In this document: positions 9,797-19,819 of the stretch, piece after piece
How positions within the stretch are numbered: the stretch's first letter is position 1
Layout: every line of letters begins with the position of its first letter
Source: Cylindrodendrum hubeiense
Taxonomy: Eukaryota; Ascomycota; Sordariomycetes; Hypocreales; Nectriaceae
Length of the DNA stretch: 33,468 nt
Direction: 5' to 3'
NCBI GenBank assembly: GCA_014621425.1
Contig: JAANBB010000430.1
Location: 1-33,468, forward strand
The notes under the pieces: generated by a model
The model's input: the letters and a program-made list of their open reading frames with translations, nothing else
Told to the model about the DNA's origin: nothing
Databases searched by the model: none
Position numbers and translations under genes: made by a program

Positions 9797-11092
9797 TCAC
9801 CTTATCCGACCGCGAATTCGAGCCGGTCCAAGGCCTTGCCTGATCTCATCCAGCTGCTCGAGGCCGGTTTGGGGCCTCATCTTCTTGGATGTTCTCTTAC
9901 CTGGCTTGGTGAAACCGCCAAGGAACTCGTCCATGATGCCATCGAAATCACTGCGCACCGGTCCTTGGACGCTAGACGCTGTTGAGATGGCGGACACGGA
10001 TTCCATATCGTCCGCGAAATCCTCATTGTATGCCTCCTCAATCTTGTCAAACCTCGCGTCAAGAAAGGTCATCTGCTCTGTTCGCACGAGTGACGACGAC
10101 GTCATGGAGTAGCTCGATGCGTTTGTGAGCGCTCCCTTTCTCTTCTTCCGCCTTCCACCGTTGGTGGTTGTGGTCCAGTTTGATTGCAACTCAGACGGCG
10201 AGGCCCCGACAACTGGCCGGCCGCCCTTACTCTCCTTCTTAAATTGCTTGAAATCTTCCATCCAGTCCTGGGAGGGTCCATCCTCGGGTTGCTCTCCTGT
10301 GGCTTTGACAAGTTCAGGGACGACATCGTCCTTGTACTCCTTGGTCGGCTTTGCGGTATCGTCCGACTCCCAACCCTGGTCGTCCTCGAAGTATTCCTGC
10401 TCTTCAAACTCGTAGTCGTCAAGTTCCCGTCCATCCTTGGCGAGCTCATTGAAGATATCATCGTTATCCTCGACATAAGCATCATCCTCCAAGGCCTCCA
10501 GAACCTCTCGCAGTCGCGGGTCCATGTCCGGCTGGAACCCCTTGATGGCGTCTGGGATATTTTGCTGCGCCTCGTAGGTGACCCGTGTAAGGTTCTTGGA
10601 GGGCAGGATTTCTTCGTCAAGAATCTCGCCCGATTTCTGCTCCAAGTCCATCTTCTTCAAGGCGTCCGACAGAGATTCCTTCTGCTTTCCCTTGCCCTTA
10701 TCCGCCGCGTCTGTCGACTCGATAAAGACAACCTCGCCGCCGCCGCTGTTGAGATCTCGCATATGTTGCATGTAATCATATTCGGAGTCGTCATAGTAAA
10801 TGCCATGGCCGGCCGCCTCGCCTTCGTTCGAGCGGATGTTGTCGGCGTCGTAGCCCAGATCTGAAGCCAAGTCATCTAGGTGCTTTCCCTTGGAGGGACC
10901 ATCCGTAGGCTGGACTGGGTTGAGCACCATGGACGGCGCATTTTCGTCGTGGATGAGGGGATCATTTTGCGGTCGGTGGACGAGCGTGAAGTGCTGCGCC
11001 GACTTCTTGTCACTAGATAAATAGAGTCAGTCGGTGGAATTCACGCAGGCGCATCCATGTGCAAATACTGACATCCACTTTCCTCGAGCCAT
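9797..11092 (-). CDS. LTV1: LTV1, 40S ribosomal subunit assembly and export factor
   Basis: Exon 1 is only 20 nt (11092-11073, encoding MARGKW plus two bases). The intron is 60 nt (11072-11013, GTCAGT...ATCTAG). Exon 2 runs 11012-9797. Total 411 residues. The splice is well supported because it restores the conserved N-terminus: KW-I-DKKSAQHFTLVHR at 5-20 and DPLIHDENAPS at 24-34. Ltv1 binds the head of pre-40S particles near Enp1 and uS3 and leaves in the cytoplasm after phosphorylation. The middle (about 140-230) is very acidic (D/E runs), and the C-terminal part is basic (KKRKG near 290, then a K/R-rich tail), as in the family. A GTGAGC follows the penultimate codon and could act as a 5' splice site, but no convincing downstream exon was found, so the TGA at 9799-9797 is taken as the end. 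It faces LSG1 across a shared promoter. Confidence 0.93.
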
Positions 11093-11500
11093 CTTGTCGA
11101 CTGAATCAGAGAATACTGCTGGTGAGACGACAGTATCAGGAGGAGACTCGCGGTTAGGCTGCGAATCCCACTTCTGGGCGCAGAAATTCTAGCGGGGTGA
11201 AAAAATCCTTATCTGTGGTCATACAGTTATCCCACATCCGGACACTGTGACAATACGAGGACCACACGCAGAAATACAGTGCTAGTAACTAAAGCCACTG
11301 TCATCCCGAAAATTTGCCCCTCCATTTTACGTCTTATTATTCAGCGCGGGGCAGAGTCGCTTCGCCATGCCCTCTCATCGCAGTTACATACACATTTCTT
11401 CGTCTATTCCATCATCAACCATATTGCGACTTGGACATAGATTCCTCGTACATCCCCTGTTTCCAAAGTAAAAGCGCCCTAGAGCGACAACGCCGCCAAG
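11093..11500. promoter_or_regulatory. Bidirectional promoter between LTV1 and LSG1
   Basis: 408 bp between two divergent ribosome-biogenesis genes. Two A/T runs resemble the RRPE element of yeast ribosome-biogenesis promoters (TGAAAAATTTT): TGAAAAAATCC at 11198-11208 and GAAAATTT at 11308-11315. CT-rich sequence follows toward LSG1 (about 11385-11470). The RRPE likeness is partial, and the motif is established in yeast rather than shown for this fungus. Confidence 0.5.
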
Positions 11501-13566
11501 ATGGTTCTGGCAAAGTCCAAAAAGTCCCTGGGGTTGGGTAACACCCTGATGAATGACCGGTTCGGGAAGAACAAAGGCGGCGAGAGGAAGCGAGTAGGAG
11601 CCGTCACCAGAACTAACCACGCCACCGGCGAGCAGTACCTCGTCAACGAAAAGGAGGATGCGGCCTGGGTCAAGATGCGCTCCGTTACGGAGCAAGGCGC
11701 CCTCGACGAGTTCCTCGCCACGGCCGAGTTAGCCGGCACCGACTTCACTGCCGAGAAGATGAACAACGTTAAGATCATCCATACCGACCAGAAGAACCCC
11801 TACCTTCTTTCTTACAACGAGGAAAAGGACGTTCTCGGCAAGCACAAAATGCACAAAAATCGCTTGACCGTCCCCCGAAGGCCCCAGTGGGATGCCTCGA
11901 CGACCCCCCAAGAGTTGGACGTGAAAGAGCGCGAGTCCTTCCTAAACTGGAGGCGGGGGCTTGCTGAGCTCCAAGAGAACAACGATCTGTTGATGACTCC
12001 TTTCGAGCGAAACCTGGAAGTCTGGCGCCAGATGTGGCGAGTCATCGAGCGATCAGATCTTGTTGTCCAGATTGTCGATGCCAGAAACCCCCTCCTCTTC
12101 CGATCAGAGGATCTCGACGACTACGTCAAAGAGGTCGACCCCAAGAAGGAGAGCTTGCTTCTCATCAACAAGGCCGATATGATGACTACGATGCAACGAA
12201 AGGCTTGGGCCAAGTACCTACGCGAAGCAGGCATCTCCTACAAGTTCTTCTCTGCTCAGCTGGCCAAGGAGATGATCGAGGCACAGCAGCTGGAGGAAGA
12301 GTCGGACGAGTCGAGTGACGAGCCCCAGGCTGGGCCTTCGTCTTCGGGACCATCGGAGGAGCAACCCGTGAAGGAGGAGGCTAAGGAGGAGACCAAGGAG
12401 GAGACCAAGGAGGAGACCGAGACCGCACAAGAGGGCGCACCTCTAACGCAGGAGGAGGGCGAGGGCGAGGACGAGGACGAGGACGAGGATACACAGATCT
12501 TGACGGTCGAAGAACTAGAGAGCATCTTCCTCCGATATGCGCCAGCAGACGCAGGTAAGACTCAACCCCCCCCCCTGAACACCTGATATGTTGCTCATCT
12601 CTCTTGTTAGCTGCGGATTACAAGCTCCAGGTGGGCTTGGTTGGATACCCCAACGTCGGTAAATCATCCACCATCAACGCCCTTATCGGCGCCAAGAAGG
12701 TCTCCGTCTCTTCGACGCCCGGAAAGACCAAGCACTTCCAGACCATTCACCTAAGCGAGAACGTCATTCTCTGTGATTGCCCCGGTCTCGTCTTCCCCAA
12801 CTTCGCCACAACCAAGGGTGACCTTGTCTGCAACGGTATTCTCCCCATCGACCAGCTCCGTGAGTTCACCGGTCCTGCTGGGCTAGTCACCCAGCGAATC
12901 CCCCAGCCCTTCCTCGAGGCCATCTATGGTATTCAAATCCGCCTTCGCGCCGCCGAGGAGGGTGGTACTGGTGTCCCTACTGGCTCCGAGCTCCTCCGAG
13001 CCTATGCCCGCGCCCGAGGCTACCAGACCCAAGGTCTCGGCCAACCCGACGAGTCCCGTGCCGCTCGTTATATCCTCAAGGACTACGTCGCCGGAAAGCT
13101 TCTTTTCGTCTCGCCACCCCCTGGAATCGAGGACGCTGCCACTTTCAACGACGAACTTTACGACGAGCTTCACCTCCCCGAGAAGCAGCGCGCTGGCTTC
13201 AATACGGCCATGGGCAATTTGGCCATTGCCAACGCTGACGCCGCCTTACTCGACGACGAACTCGTTTCCAACGCAGACATGATCTCCCTTCCCGCGGGCC
13301 CTAAGACCCAAAAACTCGACAAGGGCTTCTTCGGCAAGGGCAGGGTGGACTCTAAAACCATGCCCTTCAGCTACAAATACACTGAGCAGGGTAAAATCGC
13401 CACCAAGGGGCTCACAGGGCGCAAAGCCCGCACCGTGGTTGCTATTGAGGCCGGTGTCGACCCCAAGGAAGCTCGGCTACCGACTAGCAAGAAGCACTTC
13501 AAGATGAAAGATAAGGACGCTAAGAACAAGCGTCGCGCGGGTCGACTGGGAGGCGATGATGACTAG
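11501..13566 (+). CDS. LSG1: LSG1, circularly permuted GTPase of 60S maturation
   Basis: Exons 11501-12554 and 12611-13566, with a 56-nt intron (GTAAGA...GTTAG); 669 residues. Lsg1 is a cytoplasmic GTPase needed to release the export adaptor Nmd3 from pre-60S subunits. The G motifs come in permuted order, the hallmark of the YlqF/Lsg1 class: G4 NKAD at 223-226, then G1 GYPNVGKSS at 363-371 and G3 DCPG at 407-410. The N-terminus (KSKKSLGLGNTLMNDR) is typical of the family. Between G4 and G1 lies a long acidic insert (about 265-340) with a KEET repeat and runs of E and D, as is common in eukaryotic Lsg1. The C-terminus is basic (KMKDKDAKNKRRAGR), suiting rRNA contact. The start ATG has a strong context (GCCAAGATGG). 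The intron splits the protein just before the P-loop. Confidence 0.95.
12371..12418 (+). repeat. In-frame 12-bp repeat in LSG1 (KEET units)
   Basis: Four copies of AAGGAGGAGRCY, three of them identical (AAGGAGGAGACC), at 12383-12394, 12395-12406 and 12407-12418. They encode KEEA-KEET-KEET-KEET in the acidic insert. The 12-bp period keeps frame, so copy number can vary without breaking the protein. Confidence 0.92.
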
Positions 13567-14147
13567 GTTGATGGATGAGGGTGATGATTCAATGCATGGA
13601 AGGGTACATGGTAAAACGGATATGAAAGAGGTTATGACACGGGATCATTTCTTAGGCTGGTTAGGATTGGGTCATGGGTTGTTAGTTGAATGCCTTCCTG
13701 ATTTGTTATGAAGCCACGTTCTCGCCCTGAGGGCAAGTATGACTATGACAATGACATTTTCTTTCGTTCAACCTGGTCTTCCATTGATAAATGGCTTCGT
13801 GCACAATCTAGACTCGATTAATAGAACATTCCGTTCAAAATCGAGGGGAATACTGGTTAGAATGGCAAGTTATATCTCGGTGGCCTCACTACCATCACCA
13901 AGATATGACACACTTAAAGAATAACTCGATTATCAACAGAAGGAAATTTATTGTGGGTATTGACTGTAAACACTGCCTGCAGTTCGCCGGGCATAAAAGA
14001 CTGTTCCTTGTAAAACCAACGCAGATGCCATGCCGTGTATGCTAATACCATGCCGTCCCAAACTCCATAATGCAAGGTATCTTTCCGCATGTGCCATTTT
14101 GGCGCCTCTCCGTCCATATGAATGTATGTTATGTTGTTGTGTTGAGG
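13567..14147. other. Convergent 3' intergenic region
   Basis: Separates the stop codons of LSG1 (+) and the Kar9-like gene (-). It is AT-rich (about 13740-13960) and should hold both 3' UTRs. No gene or notable repeat is seen. Confidence 0.6.
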
Positions 14148-17012
14148 TTATCGGTTTCCTCTTGACTCTCGGCGTTCTTCGTTCTTTCGAAATAGCCGTT
14201 TCGTGCCGCCAACCTTTCCTAACTCTCCGAACCGGTTTTCGCCCGAAGATACGACCCTGTGCTCACCACTAGCAAGTCTGACCTTCTCCTTCACGCTCTC
14301 TACCCATGCTTTATTCTCCTCGCTCATCTCAACCTTCTTCCCCGTGGGCCCAGCCAGTCCTAGGAAGGAACTGTCATCCTCGGCCCAACTGAGACGGGAA
14401 CTCGATCTAGACCTGTTTGATTCTTCTGATGATGGGCCTTCATCAGCTGCAGGAGCGGTAACCACGGGGGTTTTGGGGAAGAGTCTTGGTGACTCGCTAG
14501 CCAAAGCCCCCACGCTCCGTCGCGTCTTGCGAACGGCGAGAGGAGTCATTGGTGAGAGTTCAAGAGCTGAGGCGGGCCGTCCAGCTGGGCTTGATCCCAT
14601 GTTTGATCTGCGGCCGCTGGGTTGCACATGTGGTTGTTCTTGGACCTCAACTTTCGTGTTCTTACCGGCAGCTGACCGTCGTTTGTGATGGCTAGCGTAC
14701 TCTTTGAGGTACTCTCCAAGGTCTGCCCACCCACCGCCCACACGAACCATGACACGCTCGCCTTGCTCGCCAACACATCGGATGAAGAGCTTGATTGGAG
14801 CCTCGCCCGTTGACCGTGAGAGATGGTAGACCTTGATCTCTTGTTGGCCTCGGTTTCGTGGTCTTGAATTCTTAGCAGGGGAGAGAGTGAAAGATGGAGT
14901 GCCTGCTCGGGAGGAAAGACCCGAGGCGCTTCGACGGAAAGGTTCAATAGAGGACTTCTTCCTAAGTCGTGGCAATTGGAGGTCCGGCGGGTTCAGGTTA
15001 ATAGCAGGTAGTTCATTAGAAAGCTTGATTTTCGCAGGGATGGTTGAAATGATCTGGCTGATCTGTTGCTGGAGCTGTTGATCGCCTGCACTCCCCCGTC
15101 GATCGAGGAAAGCGCTAGTAAATTCTGATAGCGAAATTGAGTCGTCGAAATCGTCTGTGAACGAATCGTCGATGGTGGTGTTGGGCATAAGGAAGTCGTC
15201 ATCGTTCGTGGTAGGAGCGATTAGAGGGCTGCCAAATGGCGGCATGGAAGTCTCCCGAGAGTCAGCGTCCGGCAGAGGCGGCGAACTGGGAGGGCTGGCT
15301 TGGAGGTATTCTGCCTCACGAATCCGAGTGCGAGGGAGGTCTGGAGATGCAGACACCTCAGGTAGGTCGCTAGATAGGCCATCAAAGTGACTTGAAGCCC
15401 GATGAGTGATGGTGGAGTTTCGAGACACATCACTGTGTCGCCTAGCCGCTGGCCGAAGTGGCGGTAGGTCTGGTGATTCGTTTCCCATTACGAGACTCGG
15501 TGAATCCCCGAAAGCATCGGGGTCCATTGTCGAGCTGTGGTTGGGGGTTTGGGGTGGCTCGTCGAAATTGAGGTGACGTTGAGTCGTTGGAGTGGGTGGT
15601 TGTTCTCCAATAGAGGGAGATGCAACATCTCCGGTGCCATTAAATGTATCGGCTAGTTGTTGCTTTGGCTCATCAGCATCCTCTGTGATGATGAAAGAGG
15701 GACTCGGTGGCTCGCTCTCAAGAAAACTCTCTTCCTTCGGCTGGTCCGGAACCACAGTCTCTGCCTCTGAAACGCCGGAAACCTTTCTAGGATCACCAGT
15801 TCCAATGGATGGCGGCTTCGGACGTGGTAGCCTCAGTGGGATGGGGCCGATCTCGACATCACTACCGAAAGAGCTGTCAGAATCACTAAACGATCCCTCC
15901 ACGAGGAGACTTCCGTTGTGCGTGAAAGATTCCTCGACATCCTGGACGTCCACCGACTTCTTAACAGGTGAAGGAGAACGAAGGACAGGCCGTGATTGAA
16001 TCGATTTAGCCCACTCGGTCTCTCTCATCTTTCTTTCGCAAGCAGCAACCCATTCAGCGTAGCTGGTCTCAACGGCTTCCATCCGATCCAGCCATTCGTC
16101 AGGAAGGGTATCGGGCAAGCCTTCAAGGGAATCCAGCATATAATCGAGACTGCGGCCAGGTTGAGCAACCTTCTTCTCAAGAACGAGTTTCATCACGTCA
16201 AAGTCCTTCTTTATCAGAGTTGGCCCACGTGGTGACTGCTCGTCCTGCTGCTGCGGTGTCTTAGTGAAGGGTAGGGTGATGGCATTCCAACCGGACTCTA
16301 CAGCGACTTCCGCGTCCTCAATGGCGAGAAGCAATGGAGGGACGCGACGCAAGACGCTGAGGCGCAGGGTCCATGTCTGTAACAGCCGAGACAGTTTTGC
16401 CAAATTTGGCAGTGCTTTGACCACAATCGCTGTGATGACGGCGGTGAGGTCCTCCATCCGGTTGTAGCTAGAGCTCGATAACAAGCCGGATCGAGTGAAC
16501 TCAGAGAGGGGGGTGCCTGGCCTGGACAAAGGCAGGATGTGGTTGTTGAGAACATGGGCCTTGATCTCCTCGATGTCAAGGTTGTTCAGGTCGTGCTGGA
16601 TTTTAGCCAGTCTCTGTTCGTATCTGACAACATCTTTGGCGGGCAGGCTGCCCATGTAGTCATTATCGTTCTCGTCGGGTGCCGTGACCTGGATGGAGAG
16701 CCTTTTACGCTTTGCAGTAGGCATCTCGAACCCCGCAGGGCCGCCTTCTGACGGCCAGGACCAATTCTGCAGCTCATCCACCCATTCCCAGATAGTTTTA
16801 GAGGTGACGGCGGTGCGCATGGTGAAGTCGCGGTCAGCCATGGAAGCCCCGTTGAGGCATGTGCGGAGGGCGCCGGTGGCGGTGGACAACGCGTCCACCG
16901 CGGTGCGCGGGCCCAGGTGTGCGAGGATATCATCGGTGAGGCGGTTTCTAGGAGGCGGCGACAGGGCGGAATGCCGCGCGGGCTTGATCATGTGAGCGGC
17001 CGAATCGCTCAT
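14148..17012 (-). CDS. Kar9-like microtubule/spindle-positioning protein
   Basis: Intronless, 954 residues from the ATG at 17012 (context CAATCATG). An in-frame GTG at 17057 extends the frame but is not a plausible start, and a second ATG (MIKPAR, residue 8) is possible. The N-terminal third (about 1-340) is mostly helical, with WEWVDELQNWSWP, a YEQRLAKIQHDLNNLDIEEIK segment and RMEDLTAVITAIV, which match my memory of the fungal Kar9 family. The rest is low-complexity and rich in S/P, with acidic patches. Two microtubule-related features appear: STIP at 656-659 followed by AKIK, a SxIP motif of the kind that binds EB1/Bim1, and about 732-773, where VMVRVGGGWADLGEYL resembles a Gas2/GAR microtubule-binding domain. 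Kar9 links Bim1 at microtubule plus ends to myosin to orient spindles and nuclei. The family assignment is by recall; the motifs are seen directly. Confidence 0.68.
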   Translation of the reverse strand: MSDSAAHMIKPARHSALSPPPRNRLTDDILAHLGPRTAVDALSTATGALRTCLNGASMADRDFTMRTAVTSKTIWEWVDELQNWSWPSEGGPAGFEMPTAKRKRLSIQVTAPDENDNDYMGSLPAKDVVRYEQRLAKIQHDLNNLDIEEIKAHVLNNHILPLSRPGTPLSEFTRSGLLSSSSYNRMEDLTAVITAIVVKALPNLAKLSRLLQTWTLRLSVLRRVPPLLLAIEDAEVAVESGWNAITLPFTKTPQQQDEQSPRGPTLIKKDFDVMKLVLEKKVAQPGRSLDYMLDSLEGLPDTLPDEWLDRMEAVETSYAEWVAACERKMRETEWAKSIQSRPVLRSPSPVKKSVDVQDVEESFTHNGSLLVEGSFSDSDSSFGSDVEIGPIPLRLPRPKPPSIGTGDPRKVSGVSEAETVVPDQPKEESFLESEPPSPSFIITEDADEPKQQLADTFNGTGDVASPSIGEQPPTPTTQRHLNFDEPPQTPNHSSTMDPDAFGDSPSLVMGNESPDLPPLRPAARRHSDVSRNSTITHRASSHFDGLSSDLPEVSASPDLPRTRIREAEYLQASPPSSPPLPDADSRETSMPPFGSPLIAPTTNDDDFLMPNTTIDDSFTDDFDDSISLSEFTSAFLDRRGSAGDQQLQQQISQIISTIPAKIKLSNELPAINLNPPDLQLPRLRKKSSIEPFRRSASGLSSRAGTPSFTLSPAKNSRPRNRGQQEIKVYHLSRSTGEAPIKLFIRCVGEQGERVMVRVGGGWADLGEYLKEYASHHKRRSAAGKNTKVEVQEQPHVQPSGRRSNMGSSPAGRPASALELSPMTPLAVRKTRRSVGALASESPRLFPKTPVVTAPAADEGPSSEESNRSRSSSRLSWAEDDSSFLGLAGPTGKKVEMSEENKAWVESVKEKVRLASGEHRVVSSGENRFGELGKVGGTKRLFRKNEERRESRGNR

Positions 17013-18219
17013 GATTGTGTAGGTGCAATGACGGGGATGCAGAGCGTGATGGATCACGGAGGCATCGTCTGTCTATGAGCCTGGGTACAGGACGACAGGG
17101 CGGGCGCGAAGGACGGTTTTGATGCCCATGTCGAAGAAAGGACGCGCTTGGGGGAATTGGTCGTTGGTGCTCTCGGGAAGGATCTGGGCTATGATTGCTT
17201 GAGGGTCGTGGGCGTGTGTGTTGATTGAAATGGAAGCGGAAGACAAAAGGACAAGGCAGTTGCAGTTAGGCAGAGAGGGTTATCGGGACGAGCGAATGGG
17301 AGAGGATGACGCCGGGTCTAGTCTCACAAGGCCGCCCTTGCCCACAAAAGCAAAAGCGGGCAGTTAGCCGGCGGAGGGGGATGGTTGGAAGGGACAAAGA
17401 GTGTGTGAAAGTGAGGGTGGAGGGCTCTTTTTGAGGGCTACGAGCAGTAGCAAGCGGGAGTGGGTGGCGGCGGCGCGGGCGCAGTTGCAGTCGCAGTCGC
17501 GGGATTGAAGAGGTGGCAGGGGCCACGTCGCGGACGCGGTTTTGAAGAAGGGAAATGCCCGGAGCGGAACGGATGCAGGCTGTGGTTCGTGGGCCGCAGC
17601 GTTGGTTTGCGTTGCAGAAGGCAGCTAGAGTTGCACGTTGATCTGTCGGCCCATGTGACCCGTGCTTTTGCTTTGCTTGGGGCTTCTCGGCCAGCAATGG
17701 ATCGGGATTTCAGCCAGCTGGACCTGCTCGTGCGGAGGTGGAGGAGGAGTCGGAAGCAGAAGTCAGAGGCGGAGGTGACGTGGATGTGCTTGCGGCGGAC
17801 TCCGATGACGAGCAGCAAAGTGGGTATTAAGGCAATGCGGGCTTCCTTATGCCTCTAGTCCGTACGAATCCGATCGGCACTTGAAGACGGTCGCTGTGAG
17901 ATGCGAGGACAGAGTGGGAATGTCTGTCTGTCGCGCGCGCGAGCGACGAATGACGGGATGTCTCGTGGGGAGGGGGTGGGCGTGTGCGTTGGTGTCTTGG
18001 GCCGTGGCTCGGTAGCACGTCCGTAGTAGACGAGTTTCTGAGGAGCTGGGAGCTGTGGCCACCGAGGGGGCTTTGCGGCGATTTGGGTGTTGATGCGAAA
18101 AGGAGTAAGGGAATGGAAGGCAAGTATAGATGAAACAAAGAGGAAACAAACGGGCAAAAAAAAGTAAATGAGTGAATGAGTGAATGACTGGCTTGCTGGC
18201 TGGATAAAGAACACACACA

Positions 18220-18249
18220 GACGAAGACGAAGACGAAGATGAAGATGAA
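18220..18249. repeat. GACGAA hexanucleotide tandem repeat
   Basis: Five 6-bp units: three GACGAA followed by two GATGAA. It sits in the upstream region of the Kar9-like gene. Confidence 0.92.
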
Positions 18250-18451
18250 GGGTTAAAGGAGGAGGGCAGGTTGGGAAGGGTAGGTCGCTTGGGAAAAAGA
18301 CGATGAAATGAGATGGATAGGAATGGATTGGCCCTTTTCCGAATCTGGCCAAACACCGCCCGGGGTAGTGAGATGGCCCCCCAACTCTGACAGCCCCAGC
18401 CCTCTGAACGACGCCTGAAATAGCACCCGCAGCCTGCGAAATCGGTATGCA

Positions 18452-18487
18452 AGCACTGCAGCGAGCACTGCGGCAAGCACTGTAGCA
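18452..18487. repeat. 12-bp AGCACTG tandem repeat, three copies
   Basis: Three imperfect copies of AGCACTGYRGCR (18452-18463, 18464-18475 and 18476-18487). A 263-codon frame runs through it on the minus strand, but it shows no other coding signal. Confidence 0.85.
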
Positions 18488-18886
18488 GGCACGGCGGGAA
18501 GGCCAGAAACCCCCTGGGACGCCTCGCCGAATCGCCCAGCGCTAGACCGCTGCATGGCTGCTGGCCCATCAACCGATAGACGACCGAGCCAAGGCGCGCA
18601 GGGCCCCCGGACGGGCTACACAAATATTTCGATACCATGTACGACGCGGCCAGGGTCTGGACTGGATCTCATTTGGCAGTGGCGATACTACGGGCGATCA
18701 TTTTGATTACGGCTCGACAGAGGCGGCAGAGTACGACGCCCAGGCTGCCTCTTCAGGTTGCACTCCGACGCAGACGCAGGCACAGAGTAGCATGAGCAAC
18801 CCGTCAACGGACGGCAACGGACGGCAGCAGAGCGTCAAAGACAGTCCCATCCTACCTCGCAACTGATACCAAGTCGCCGGTCTCCT

Positions 18887-18907
18887 TACCTACCTGCCCG
18901 GTAGGTA
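18887..18907. repeat. Inverted repeat TACCTACC...GGTAGGTA
   Basis: Perfect 8-bp arms (18887-18894 and 18900-18907) around the 5-base loop TGCCC. Similar TACCT/AGGTA palindromic words recur in filamentous fungal intergenic DNA and appear again near 25730-25745. A role as binding site or RNA hairpin is open. Confidence 0.75.
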
Positions 18908-19487
18908 CCCAGGTAACATGTACTTTGTAGCTTCGAGTCATCCGTCACAAGCCACCCACATCGCCTCGATACCACGACAGAACAACATCCACAATAACAC
19001 ACCCCCAGTCAGTCCATCTCCGGCTTGCAGCATTCCCCTGCCTGTCAGCCGTCCCATGCACTGGGACGTGTCCTTCTTTGTTTTCTTCTTTTTATTCCTT
19101 TCCTGTACGCTGTCGTCATTGCTGTTTCCTGCCACCGCTCACGCGCCATGGGTTGCATCTCGCTCGGCCCCAGCGCCCAGTTGCAATCCAACATCGGCCA
19201 ACCATACGACCACAGACCACCAGCGTCCACAGGGACCATCCCGTCTTCCCGCTGTTCTACAACCCCTCCCCTGCACGCAGGGTCCCTATCGAGAAACAAA
19301 ACACAGAGACACGCGCAAGACACGGTCGCCGTCGCCATCGCGGAGGCCACATGCCTGTGGTCTGTGGTGTAAGACATCCGCCCAGGTACGATGCGGTTCG
19401 CGCTCGGGAACCGGGGTTTTGTCCGACATGGCCCAATGCCCAATACCATCCGTGCTCTGCATTTGTATTCGTACTCTGACCGTGTTT

Positions 19488-19518
19488 CTCGCTTCTCGCT
19501 CCTCGCTCCTCGCTCCTT
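19488..19518. repeat. 7-bp CTCGCTC-type tandem repeat
   Basis: About four imperfect 7-bp units (TCTCGCT/CTCGCTC) in a pyrimidine-rich tract within the intergenic region downstream of the Zn2Cys6 factor. Confidence 0.75.
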
Positions 19519-19716
19519 GTTAGGCCTCATTCCCTTTCCCATCCCATCCGGTTCAGCCCGTCCTCAACATCGCCCTTCCCTACCTGTTCTCCCAACTTGG
19601 CTACCCTCACCTGAGATGGTCGCGACAGCACAGACAGATATGATTCAGCTACCTCAGATCATCAGCTCATCTTCCCTCGGCCCAGATCACATCACCTCAT
19701 ATTGTCTCAGCTCATC

Positions 19717-19735
19717 CATCTCATCTCATCTCATC
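19717..19735. repeat. CATCT pentanucleotide repeat
   Basis: Three CATCT units followed by a partial CATC, part of a wider CT/AT-rich stretch (about 19625-19745). Confidence 0.8.
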
Positions 19736-19784
19736 GTGTCGGTCGATTTTCATCCCATATTCCCCTTCCCCGTATTGTATTCCT

Positions 19785-19819
19785 CACACCGTCACACCGT
19801 CACACCGTCGCACTGTCAC
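19785..19819. repeat. 8-bp CACACCGT tandem repeat
   Basis: Three perfect copies of CACACCGT (19785-19792, 19793-19800 and 19801-19808), a degenerate fourth (CGCACTGT) and a partial fifth. No function is evident. Confidence 0.92.

Noticed and set aside
9780..9800. GTGAGC after the penultimate LTV1 codon might be a splice donor leading to another exon.
   Set aside because: The candidate acceptors downstream on the minus strand give only a few unrelated residues before a stop; the in-frame TGA is the simpler end.
9419..9985. A 188-codon frame on the + strand overlapping the 3' end of LTV1.
   Set aside because: Antisense shadow of LTV1 plus intergenic DNA, with no coding signal of its own.
17013..17057. 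A 15-residue N-terminal extension of the Kar9-like frame from GTG at 17057.
   Set aside because: GTG is not a normal start in fungal nuclear genes, and the ATG at 17012 has a good context.
17847..18638. A 263-codon ATG frame on the minus strand.
   Set aside because: It depends on tandem repeats (serine run, cysteine/leucine repeats), overlaps other frames, and has no family resemblance. It is probably leader or promoter DNA.
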